DNA from: an uncultured Candidatus Melainabacteria bacterium
GTDB lineage: Bacteria > Cyanobacteriota > Vampirovibrionia > Gastranaerophilales > Gastranaerophilaceae
Length of the DNA: 17,451 nt
Reading direction: 5' to 3'
NCBI GenBank assembly: GCA_946186335.1
Contig: CAMHMW010000024.1
Span: forward strand, 1 to 17,451
Shown: positions 7,392 through 14,016 of the stretch, one piece after another
How the letters are laid out: each line of letters opens with the position of its first letter
Numbering within the stretch: the first letter of the stretch is position 1
The notes under the pieces: generated by a model
Databases searched by the model: none
Seen by the model: the letters and a program-made list of their open reading frames with translations, nothing else
Told to the model about the DNA's origin: nothing
Translations under genes and position numbers: made by a program

Positions 7392-7397
7392 ATTATA
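7392..7397 (-). promoter_or_regulatory. Candidate -10 box 6 nt before the 210-aa secreted protein gene
   Basis: A perfect TATAAT on the minus strand ends 6 nt before ATG, so the message would begin at the start codon. No convincing -35 is present at 16-18 bp, which keeps confidence moderate. Confidence 0.45.
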
Positions 7398-7431
7398 ATG
7401 TTATTTTTTTAAAAATCATCCTTTATTTATT

Positions 7432-8130
7432 CTATTTTACTTCTTCAGGCGGTAAAACAGGACGTGGTGTCGGAATTTGCCCCGGACACGGACGCTGGCA
7501 GTTCACCGGTCTGAAATGTTTTTTAGGGTCACCAAAGGGGCGCATTTTCGGATTAGATTTATATAAATCTTTTTCATTTGATGCTTCTTTGTAATCCTTT
7601 TCTTCCAATTTTTTAATCATTGCATATTTTGAACGCTGCTCTCTTGTAAGAGATTTTTTGTAAAGTTTGTTTTCTTCATTCAAAAGTTTTTCAATATCTT
7701 TTTTAACATTTTTGACAACTTTTTCCTGTCTGTTAATTTCTTTATCACTTGCACCGGCAGCTTTTAAAGCCTTAACTTTATAACTTTCTTTTGTCAGTTC
7801 GGCGAATTTTCTTTCATAAATCGGAGTATTTTCTTTTAATATATCCTCTCTCAATTTAATTTGTTCATCCGTTAAATCAAGAGCGTTATAAACGGTTGCA
7901 CGCTCTCTTTGTATCTTATGAACATAACCCTGATACCTTTTTGCGGCAATCGGTGCTTTGTTAAATTTCATCTGTTTTTTCATAGGACACGGTTTAAGAC
8001 GGCTGTTAAACCCCTCAGTTACCGTTGATTTTAAAGGGCATCCGCCCTGCTGCACACAAGGCTGAGCCAAAACGCTTGTACCCATTGCGATAAATAAAAC
8101 CGCCACTGCCGATAATAAACCTTTTTTCAT
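7432..8130 (-). CDS. Spy/CpxP-like periplasmic protein with two LTxxQ motifs
   Basis: Exported protein resembling the Spy/CpxP group of periplasmic, helix-rich stress chaperones and sensors. From the ATG at 8130 it has 232 residues with a signal peptide ending near VLA (20-22). The motif LTDEQ is at 86-90 and LTREQ at 161-165, separated by a Lys/Glu-rich helical stretch, as in the two-motif family members. The C-terminal tail (about 195-232) is Pro-rich, and Cys residues occur only near the two ends (25, 31, 48, 211, 215), a possible disulfide arrangement. The open frame extends upstream to 8244, but AGGAG at 8142-8138 lies 7 nt before ATG 8130 and the signal peptide begins there, so 8130 is the start. 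First gene of the minus-strand envelope block and divergent from the 166-aa protein gene. Family assignment rests on motif and topology only. Confidence 0.78.
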   Translation of the reverse strand: MKKGLLSAVAVLFIAMGTSVLAQPCVQQGGCPLKSTVTEGFNSRLKPCPMKKQMKFNKAPIAAKRYQGYVHKIQRERATVYNALDLTDEQIKLREDILKENTPIYERKFAELTKESYKVKALKAAGASDKEINRQEKVVKNVKKDIEKLLNEENKLYKKSLTREQRSKYAMIKKLEEKDYKEASNEKDLYKSNPKMRPFGDPKKHFRPVNCQRPCPGQIPTPRPVLPPEEVK

Positions 8131-8159
8131 AAAATTTCTCCTGTGTTTTACATTGTTTA

Positions 8160-8188
8160 ATTCTGTCATTAAAACGAAACTTTTGCAA
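8160..8188 (-). promoter_or_regulatory. Weak candidate promoter of the Spy/CpxP-like gene
   Basis: On the minus strand TTGCAA (8188-8183) and CAGAAT (8165-8160) are 17 bp apart, four of six matches each. The leader would be about 22 nt and carry the AGGAG site. Other spacings in this AT-rich gap are possible. Confidence 0.3.
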
Positions 8189-8199
8189 ATATGTTCAAA

Positions 8200-8216
8200 T
8201 TTTACATTTTGTAAAA
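8200..8216. promoter_or_regulatory. Inverted repeat, possible operator in the divergent control region
   Basis: TTTTACA (8200-8206) and TGTAAAA (8210-8216) are exact inverted repeats with a 3-bp centre. The same half-site followed by TTG occurs again at 8147-8155 in the leader of the Spy/CpxP-like gene. Its place between two divergent genes suggests a regulator binding site; no regulator gene is in the window. Confidence 0.4.
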
Positions 8217-8220
8217 AAAT

Positions 8221-8246
8221 TGACAAAACATCATGACAAAACATCT
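8221..8246. repeat. Tandem 13-nt direct repeat upstream of the 166-aa protein gene
   Basis: TGACAAAACATC occurs twice, at 8221-8232 and 8234-8245, with a period of 13 nt. Each copy begins with the TGACA of a -35 hexamer (TTGACA at 8220, ATGACA at 8233). Confidence 0.6.
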
Positions 8247-8261
8247 TTATTATTTTATTAT
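8233..8261 (+). promoter_or_regulatory. Promoter of the 166-aa protein gene
   Basis: ATGACA (8233-8238) and TATTAT (8256-8261) are separated by 17 bp. The second repeat unit supplies the -35. Transcription would start near 8268, giving a leader of about 15 nt with GGAGG close to the ATG. Confidence 0.5.
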
Positions 8262-8282
8262 CAACATATATTCGGAGGAAGA

Positions 8283-8783
8283 ATGTTTAACGAATTACTT
8301 GAAACTAACTCTAAGTTTGATATTACGTCAAAAAGCATATTCTCAACAGAAGACGATTCATTTACATCCCGCTCTGTCGCTGCATTACTTGCAAAAAGCG
8401 GAGTGCCGGATTTTCATAAAAGAGTTGCCGACAACTATCTTATTGTTAAGAAAATTTTTAAATTTCAGGCTTGTATGAGCAGAATTTCAAATGTGGAAAA
8501 ATCATTACTTGAAAAATATGATTTTAACACCCTTGAATTTACCACTATGAAACAAATGCACAGCGAACTTGAACTGTTAAAAAAATGGTCTGTATCGGAT
8601 GAAGCGGAAACCAAGAAAGATGCTGACAGCATATTTCTGATTAGAGTTAAGGAGTTGAAATATCTTGAATCAAGCAGTTACGCATCAATTTCCAATGAGA
8701 TTTACAACGGTTATAAAGCGTTACAGCAATATTTGAGAGAAATCAGCAACTATCAGACCGCAAGAAACATGAAAACTTTTTAA
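8283..8783 (+). CDS. Unrecognised helical protein (166 aa)
   Basis: No family recognised. The ATG at 8283 has GGAGG at 8274-8278, 4 nt upstream, so it is preferred over the longer open frame that begins at 8220 inside the direct repeats. The protein has no signal peptide or membrane segment. It is rich in Ser, Lys, Glu and Leu and probably all helical; one amphipathic region spans about 45-105. It is followed after 71 bp by the HExxH protein on the same strand, so the two may be expressed together. A cytoplasmic partner of that protein is conceivable but nothing in the sequence shows it. Confidence 0.75.
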   Translation: MFNELLETNSKFDITSKSIFSTEDDSFTSRSVAALLAKSGVPDFHKRVADNYLIVKKIFKFQACMSRISNVEKSLLEKYDFNTLEFTTMKQMHSELELLKKWSVSDEAETKKDADSIFLIRVKELKYLESSSYASISNEIYNGYKALQQYLREISNYQTARNMKTF

Positions 8784-8854
8784 TATACAAAAATTAACAT
8801 TAAGTCAATAAAATTTATTTTTAGGTTTTAACATGGCACAAGTGCAGGTGTGTT

Positions 8855-9997
8855 GTGTTACAAATATCAAAATATGCCCCAAATTTAGACTATTATATTT
8901 TTACGAAAGCAAATAGTGTTCGGCAGGTTTTGGGTTTACCCCGAAAAACCGAATACACCCTTTTGGCAAAAAATGAACACATTGACATATCACAAATTGA
9001 TAAAGATAAACACTGGCGGACTCCCAAAAGTGCTGTTGCTTTTAATTATGTAAAAATCGGTAAAAAATTTAATGAAGATTTTTCAAGAGAAATTATATCT
9101 TTTCTGGATGAAACAGGAAGAATTATAGAACGTGTATTCAGAGAAAACGGAGCTAATGTAAAACAACGCACATATAAATATGACAAAGAAACACGGACAA
9201 TTGAGCATAAAACCTTTGACACCTCCCGCATCTGCGATGACATTAAAAGTCAGAAGGCAAGAAACATCTGGGGTATGTGGAAAAAAGAATACTCCGAAAA
9301 ACAATGGATATATAAAATAAAAGATATTCTGACCAAAAACGGCAAACCCGCAACCCTTTTGAGAACAAAACGCACCACAAATCTCAGTGAAGACGGTACA
9401 ACACGAAAAATTACCCTGACAGAATTTCCGCTGAATAAAAAACTGAGAGGGCAAAGACAAAAAATTACCGCATCAGGCATAATTGAAGTTCGTAATCACA
9501 GAGTTAAGCTTCACAAATTTGAACATTCCGATAATATAAATCTTGATGAAAATGATGAATATTTAAAGTTCAGATTTCTTGACTTATTTAACCCTGATGG
9601 TTTAAAAATCTTAGGAAAACATTATATACAAAAAAGGGGACTTGCACCGCTCAGCCTGTACATTGAACCGAACTCCGCAAACGTAAAACCCAATTCTGAG
9701 GCTTGTTTCAGTCCCGCAACAAGAGAAATCCGATTTTCTCCAAAAGTATTAAAACAGTACATTTTAGATATAATAGACACAATTGCACACGAAGTTGAAC
9801 ACGCATACCAGCACAGTCAGATAGGACGACTTGGAAAAGGTCGTTGTGATTATGAATTCGAGGCATTCAGGAAATTCGGTGAAATTGAAAACCTTGAAGA
9901 AAGAGAAGAAGCGCTCAGATATGCAATCGCAAGAGAAAACTATCCAAAACTTACTGATGATGAGCAAAAATATCGAATATCAGACAAACTATCTTGA
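8855..9997 (+). CDS. HExxH metallopeptidase-like protein, 3' end probably frameshifted
   Basis: A 380-residue protein with the zincin motif HEVEH (zinc ligands H312 and H316, base E313) inside a predicted helix, IAHEVEHAYQH. No signal peptide. The first 300 residues resemble no family I recognise; a stretch near 83-112 has a loose DETGR...YKYD pattern recalling YD repeats, which may be chance. In gluzincin-like families the third ligand is a Glu some tens of residues later. Here the reading frame stops at 9997, but frame +1 continues from about 9974 to 10085 and contains Y-L-E-V-K-A-R-Q-A-G, a plausible third-ligand helix. The open frame starts at GTG 8855 with AGG 6 nt upstream; the start is uncertain, because an ATG at 8833 lies in another frame. 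Either one base is extra near 9974 (mutation or sequencing error), or the gene uses +1 frameshifting, or it is decaying. Confidence 0.7.
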   Translation: MLQISKYAPNLDYYIFTKANSVRQVLGLPRKTEYTLLAKNEHIDISQIDKDKHWRTPKSAVAFNYVKIGKKFNEDFSREIISFLDETGRIIERVFRENGANVKQRTYKYDKETRTIEHKTFDTSRICDDIKSQKARNIWGMWKKEYSEKQWIYKIKDILTKNGKPATLLRTKRTTNLSEDGTTRKITLTEFPLNKKLRGQRQKITASGIIEVRNHRVKLHKFEHSDNINLDENDEYLKFRFLDLFNPDGLKILGKHYIQKRGLAPLSLYIEPNSANVKPNSEACFSPATREIRFSPKVLKQYILDIIDTIAHEVEHAYQHSQIGRLGKGRCDYEFEAFRKFGEIENLEEREEALRYAIARENYPKLTDDEQKYRISDKLS

Positions 9998-10085
9998 AGT
10001 AAAGGCACGTCAGGCAGGAGCAAAAGCGGCTGATGATTATGAAAAATCAAGAACTAATTTTGAATTTTTCTCACAATTTGAATAA
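9974..10085 (+). other. Out-of-frame continuation of the HExxH protein
   Basis: Dropping one base at 9974 joins ...DDEQKY to EYQTNYLEVKARQAGAKAAD and then to ...FFSQFE, ending at TAA 10083-10085. The 37 codons are composed like the upstream protein and supply a Glu in a helix where a third zinc ligand is expected. An open frame at 9831-10085 covers this stretch but has no ribosome binding site, so it is not an independent gene. Confidence 0.55.
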
Positions 10086-10133
10086 GATTTAAAACGAAGA
10101 ATTTGCCGAATATTAAAAAATAATAAATTTTTC

Positions 10134-10161
10134 TTGTCTATTCACATTGATATTTTATAAT
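10134..10161 (+). promoter_or_regulatory. Promoter of grpE
   Basis: TTGTCT (10134-10139) and TATAAT (10156-10161) are separated by 16 bp, predicting a start near 10168 and a leader of about 25 nt. No CIRCE inverted repeat (TTAGCACTC-N9-GAGTGCTAA) is present, so HrcA control is not indicated. Confidence 0.55.
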
Positions 10162-10192
10162 ATAGATATATTATGTTGTGAAGGGAAAAATT

Positions 10193-10768
10193 ATGACTGA
10201 AAACAATTCAAATCCGTTCAAAAACGAAGATATTATGACAGAAGAAAAAACAGAACAGGAAGAAGCCGCAGTGGAAGAAACTGTTGACACAGAGTCGGAA
10301 ACAAACGAAGAAGATTCAAAAGATAACAAACTTCAGGAAGAATATGACAAATTAAATCAGCAATACATAAGACTTGCGGCAGATTTTGATAATTTCAGAA
10401 AACGTCAGGTTCAGGAGCGTGAAGCATTGATAAAATACGGTACGGAAAGCGCTCTGACTAATTTGCTGGAAGTTTTGGATAACTTTGAAAGAGGTCAAAA
10501 AGCACTTGAAAATATTGATGACGTTGAAAAAGTAAAAGAAAGTTTCAGTCTGATTCATAAACAGGTATATGATACCCTTGCAAAAATGGGTTTAGAGGAA
10601 ATAAAGGCAGTCGGGGAAGAATTTGACCCGAATTTCCATAATGCCGTTATGCGCACACCGAGCACCGAACACCCTGAAAATACCGTTATTGCGGAACTTC
10701 AAAAGGGTTATAAAGTCGGGGATAAGGTAATCAGACCGACAATGGTTAATGTCGCAACACAGGAATAA
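10193..10768 (+). CDS. grpE: GrpE, nucleotide exchange factor of DnaK
   Basis: Cytoplasmic co-chaperone that releases ADP from DnaK. From ATG 10193 it has 191 residues, normal for the family. The first about 45 residues are very acidic and disordered, followed by a long coiled coil (about 45-110) with the conserved RLAADFDNFRKR (60-71) and LLEVLDNFERG (91-101), and a C-terminal beta domain with GEEFDPNFHNAVM (141-153) and GDKVIRPTMVNV (176-187). AAGGG at 10181-10185 sits 7 nt before the ATG; the in-frame GTG at 10178 lies upstream of that site and is rejected. It is followed by dnaJ after 64 bp. dnaK does not lie between or next to them, unlike the common grpE-dnaK-dnaJ order. Confidence 0.95.
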   Translation: MTENNSNPFKNEDIMTEEKTEQEEAAVEETVDTESETNEEDSKDNKLQEEYDKLNQQYIRLAADFDNFRKRQVQEREALIKYGTESALTNLLEVLDNFERGQKALENIDDVEKVKESFSLIHKQVYDTLAKMGLEEIKAVGEEFDPNFHNAVMRTPSTEHPENTVIAELQKGYKVGDKVIRPTMVNVATQE

Positions 10769-10784
10769 TTAAATAAGGCACAGA

Positions 10785-10799
10785 GCGGAGCAGTTCCGC
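10785..10799 (+). other. Small GC-rich stem-loop between grpE and dnaJ
   Basis: GCGGA (10785-10789) pairs with TCCGC (10795-10799) around a 5-nt loop in an otherwise AT-rich 64-bp gap. No T-run follows, so it is not a typical terminator; it could stabilise the grpE message or tune dnaJ expression. Confidence 0.3.
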
Positions 10800-10832
10800 A
10801 AAAATTTAGATTAAGGAAGTAGAAATAATATA

Positions 10833-11957
10833 ATGTCAGATTATTATGAAATATTAGGGGTATCAAAAGATGCCTCCAAAGATGAGATAAAATCGGCTTT
10901 CCGCCGAAAAGCCAGAGAGTTACACCCCGACGTAAACAAAGCACCCGATGCTGAGGAAAAATTTAAAGAATTGGGAAAAGCGTACGAAACATTATCGGAT
11001 GATAACAAACGTGCAACCTACGACCGCTACGGTGAGGACGGTCTGAAAAATGCAGGCTTTGATACAGGGGGACCTTTTGCAGGCGGATTTGGTGATCTTA
11101 ATGATATTTTTGAAAGTTTCTTTGGCGGTTTTGGCGGTTTTGGTTTCGGGGGCAGACCCGACCCAAATGCACCAAGACGAGGGGATGATTTAAGATATGA
11201 TATAAAATTATCCTTTGAAGAAGCGGTTTTCGGTGCTAATAAAACCATTGAATTTAACCACCTTGAACTATGTCACGAATGCCACGGAACAGGAGCTGCA
11301 AAAGGTTCATCCACAAAAACCTGTACAAAATGCGGCGGCTCAGGTCAGGTGAAAACCGTTACAAGAACACCGCTTGGAAATTTTGCTCAGATAACTGTTT
11401 GTCCTGTCTGCCACGGAGCAGGTCAGGTTATAGAAAAACCGTGTCCTAAATGTCAGGGGCAGGGTATGGTAAATTCAGACAAAAAAGTTGAAATAAAAAT
11501 CCCCGCAGGGGTTGACAATATGTCAAAAATAAGAGTTTCAGGTGAAGGTGACTGCGGTGCTAACGGAGGACCGAACGGAGATTTGTTCGTTGTGGTTTAT
11601 GTTGAGCCGTCAAAATACTTCAAACGTGACGGAATAAATGTCTTTACCGAACTTGAAATTACGCCTGCGCAGGCTGTTTTGGGAGATGTTGTTACAATAA
11701 AAACTCTTGACGGAGAAAAAGAACTGACAATTCCCGCAGGAAGTCAGCACGGTGAAATTCTTAAAATTAAAGGGGCGGGTGTTCCCGTTATTTCAAGACC
11801 TTCTCAAAGAGGGGATCATATAGTAATTGTTAAAATTGTTATTCCGACAAAATTGACAGATGAGGAGAAACAGTTGTATCATAGATTATATGAATTAGGT
11901 GGAGGGAGAAAACCACAACATTCTATTATGTCCAAAGTTAAGGGAGTATTTAAGTAA
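10833..11957 (+). CDS. dnaJ: DnaJ (Hsp40) co-chaperone
   Basis: Stimulates the DnaK ATPase and hands over unfolded clients. The 374 residues show the full type-I layout: a J domain at about 3-68 with HPD at 31-33, a Gly/Phe-rich linker at about 74-107, a zinc-finger region at 147-211 with four CxxCxGxG repeats (C147/C150, C164/C167, C190/C193, C204/C207), and two C-terminal substrate-binding domains to about 345. The nearest Shine-Dalgarno-like AGGA ends 15 nt before the ATG, which is unusually far. The 64-bp gap after grpE and the absence of an obvious separate promoter suggest co-transcription. Its TAA overlaps the ATG of the following gene (TAATG). Confidence 0.96.
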   Translation: MSDYYEILGVSKDASKDEIKSAFRRKARELHPDVNKAPDAEEKFKELGKAYETLSDDNKRATYDRYGEDGLKNAGFDTGGPFAGGFGDLNDIFESFFGGFGGFGFGGRPDPNAPRRGDDLRYDIKLSFEEAVFGANKTIEFNHLELCHECHGTGAAKGSSTKTCTKCGGSGQVKTVTRTPLGNFAQITVCPVCHGAGQVIEKPCPKCQGQGMVNSDKKVEIKIPAGVDNMSKIRVSGEGDCGANGGPNGDLFVVVYVEPSKYFKRDGINVFTELEITPAQAVLGDVVTIKTLDGEKELTIPAGSQHGEILKIKGAGVPVISRPSQRGDHIVIVKIVIPTKLTDEEKQLYHRLYELGGGRKPQHSIMSKVKGVFK

Positions 11958-13369
11958 TGCGTAAATTTCTAACATCAGTTTGTTTAAGTTTATTTCTGGG
12001 AACGGGAGCAATGGCAATGCAGGTTCCGCAGTCTGTTCAGGATTTTGTGAACAAAGAATTTCCCGAAACAAATTTCAGGTTTGACGGAGCAATAATTCTG
12101 CCTGATAATACAATGTATCTGCCGATTTTCCCCGCAAAAACAAATGATGACAAAGAATTAAGCATTAAATCAACATATCCGGTTAATGCCACAATGAAGC
12201 AAAAACCCGATATGATTATCCTTGATAATAACTTTGCTTTATTAAAGGTTATAAACGCAAACGGCAAAAAGACGGTTATCAATCTTAAAGACACTCCCGA
12301 AGAATTGCAGTCGGGACTTTTGCCTCAGGATATTTTACTACCAAAGGGACTTGTGATTCCCGAAAGCCTGAAAGGTATCATCGGTAATATTGATGTTACG
12401 GTCACTCAGGATAACGGTTTACGTATCAATAACACAAGAGCAAAAGGCAAAACAACCGTTCCTGTTGAACCGTTAGAAGGAAAAACTTTCTATATAGCAT
12501 CGGGTGCAAACAAAAATATTCAGGTAATTTATTCAAACTCCCAAAAACCTGACTATGCGCTGGAACAAACTCATGTTATCAATGATTTAAAATCATACAA
12601 CAACGAATTTTTATTCGTTACATATTTTGATTATAAAACAATGAATATAATTTCATTAATGGATGAAAAGATTATAAAACAGGTTAATCTTGACTCCGTA
12701 CCCGAACAAATTATAATTGATAACGACAAAAAAGTCGCATATATAACCTCGGGTTCAAATTCAAGCGTTTATATTTTCAGCCTTGAAACAATGACCCTTA
12801 AAAAACGTTTAAAAATTAACGGCAAGTGCGAAAAATTTACACTCTCTGAAGACGGCTCCAAACTTTTCTATGTTGACAGAAACACAAATTATATATGGGT
12901 TGTAGATTTTGCAGACAATTACAAACTGAAAAATATCGGAAGTTTCCCGAATGTTTCAAAAATTGCCTATGCAAACGGCAAAATATATGTAACAAGCCGT
13001 ACCAAAAACAGAATAGCGATAGTAGATTATGAAACATTGGGTTTTTTGAGTGAACTGGAAGTTTGCGAAAAACCTGTTGACCTGTACGCAAAAGGAGATG
13101 ATTTATTCATTTTGGGCGCACAGGAAAACATTATAGAAGTCCTAAATACAAAAGAAGATGTTATAACAGACAAACTGTTTTTGAACACAAACGCATTTGC
13201 AACCAACATAACCCCTATTGATAACAGCAATATGATAATGGTTACAAACGCATTATCAGGACTGTATTCGGTTATTGATACGGATATAAAAGAGGTCGTA
13301 AAGACAAGTCCGTTGGATGTTCCTGTTCGGGCAATTGTAGTGACAGATACGGTAAAAACAATTAAGTAA
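11957..13369 (+). CDS. Secreted beta-propeller (YVTN-like) protein
   Basis: Exported 470-residue protein. The signal peptide ends at about residue 20 (GAMA). Residues about 23-165 form a non-repetitive N-terminal region, then about 175-465 hold repeated four-strand units of the YVTN/NHL-like propeller type: KTFYIASGANKNIQVI, KVAYITSGSNSSVYIF, KLFYVDRNTNYIWVVD and KIYVTSRTKNRIAIVD all follow a common pattern. Such propellers usually serve as protein-binding scaffolds; no enzymatic residue is recognised. The ATG overlaps the dnaJ stop by one base, so its translation is probably coupled to dnaJ, an odd pairing of a cytoplasmic chaperone with an exported protein. Its stop lies 4 bp from that of engB on the other strand. 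Confidence 0.8.
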   Translation: MRKFLTSVCLSLFLGTGAMAMQVPQSVQDFVNKEFPETNFRFDGAIILPDNTMYLPIFPAKTNDDKELSIKSTYPVNATMKQKPDMIILDNNFALLKVINANGKKTVINLKDTPEELQSGLLPQDILLPKGLVIPESLKGIIGNIDVTVTQDNGLRINNTRAKGKTTVPVEPLEGKTFYIASGANKNIQVIYSNSQKPDYALEQTHVINDLKSYNNEFLFVTYFDYKTMNIISLMDEKIIKQVNLDSVPEQIIIDNDKKVAYITSGSNSSVYIFSLETMTLKKRLKINGKCEKFTLSEDGSKLFYVDRNTNYIWVVDFADNYKLKNIGSFPNVSKIAYANGKIYVTSRTKNRIAIVDYETLGFLSELEVCEKPVDLYAKGDDLFILGAQENIIEVLNTKEDVITDKLFLNTNAFATNITPIDNSNMIMVTNALSGLYSVIDTDIKEVVKTSPLDVPVRAIVVTDTVKTIK

Positions 13370-13373
13370 TTTA

Positions 13374-13943
13374 TTATTCGGCGGAAAAGAAATTCAAAAT
13401 ATCCTCGTTATACCTGTTATCAACCGCACTAAACGGGTATATTTCACCGCCAAATTCTTTGCGGACATGTGCCAGAGCCGACTGAACTTTGTTTTTTGAA
13501 ATCTGATCGGTTTTCGTGACAACCGTTATTATGGGCAGTTTGTATTCCAAAACCCACTCTCTCATCTGATAATCATTCTTTTGAAGTTCGTGTCTTGCAT
13601 CCACCAGTTGGACAAGGCATTTTATCTGCTCACGTTTCAAAAGATATTCCTCTAGGTATTTTTGCCATTTGTTTCGTGCCTCGTGAGAAACCTTTGCATA
13701 TCCGTAACCCGGCAAATCGGCAATTATGAACTTATCCGAAAATTTGAAAAAGTTTATCAGGCGTGTTTTTCCCGGAACATTTGATGTTTTTGCAAGTTTT
13801 TTGTTATTTGCAAGACCGTTAATGAAAGAGGACTTTCCGACATTTGAACGCCCGAGCAGAGGAAATTCAGGCAGGTCGTAATTCGGACACTGACTTAGTT
13901 TTTCTGCGCTTATTAAAAATTTTGCCTGCAAAAATTTTGACAT
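13374..13943 (-). CDS. engB: EngB/YihA/YsxC ribosome-biogenesis GTPase
   Basis: Small TRAFAC-class GTPase needed for late assembly of the large ribosomal subunit. The 189 residues match the family's usual 190-210. G1 is GRSNVGKSS, G2 lies in the GKTRLINFF segment, G3 is DLPGYGYAKV, G4 is TKTD and G5 is SAV near the C-terminus. The DLPGYGYAK signature separates it from Era, Der and HflX. The ATG has no Shine-Dalgarno; a promoter with TTGCGG-17-TATAAG ends 7 nt before it, so the transcript is probably leaderless. It is convergent with the propeller gene and lies downstream of the TPR and 93-aa genes on the same strand. Confidence 0.94.
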   Translation of the reverse strand: MSKFLQAKFLISAEKLSQCPNYDLPEFPLLGRSNVGKSSFINGLANNKKLAKTSNVPGKTRLINFFKFSDKFIIADLPGYGYAKVSHEARNKWQKYLEEYLLKREQIKCLVQLVDARHELQKNDYQMREWVLEYKLPIITVVTKTDQISKNKVQSALAHVRKEFGGEIYPFSAVDNRYNEDILNFFSAE

Positions 13944-13950
13944 ACACTAA

Positions 13951-13979
13951 CTTATAATACAAAAATACCTTTACCGCAA
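13951..13979 (-). promoter_or_regulatory. Promoter of engB, placed for a leaderless start
   Basis: On the minus strand TTGCGG (13979-13974) and TATAAG (13956-13951) are 17 bp apart. Only 7 nt separate the -10 box from ATG, so transcription would begin at or within a base or two of the start codon. Confidence 0.5.
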
Positions 13980-13991
13980 CATTAATGTCGC
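13976..13991. promoter_or_regulatory. Palindrome overlapping the engB -35 region
   Basis: ACATTAATGT (13979-13988) is a perfect 10-bp palindrome, extended by GC pairs after one mismatch on each side to 16 bp. It overlaps the -35 hexamer of engB and could be an operator; no regulator is known from the window. Confidence 0.35.
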
Positions 13992-14016
13992 TATGAGGAG
14001 GAATTACAGTACATAT

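Noticed and set aside
8833..8916. Short open frame starting ATG at 8833 (27 codons, beginning MAQVQVCC)
   Set aside because: It overlaps the HExxH gene in another frame, has only a weak AGG upstream, and ends quickly. It may mark a damaged start of that gene but is not supported as a separate gene.
9831..10085. 84-residue open frame as an independent gene
   Set aside because: It overlaps the HExxH gene for most of its length and has no ribosome binding site; its 3' part is better explained as the displaced end of that gene.
10086..10192. CIRCE or other heat-shock operator before grpE
   Set aside because: No TTAGCACTC-N9-GAGTGCTAA repeat, even degenerate, is visible; an ordinary promoter explains the gap.
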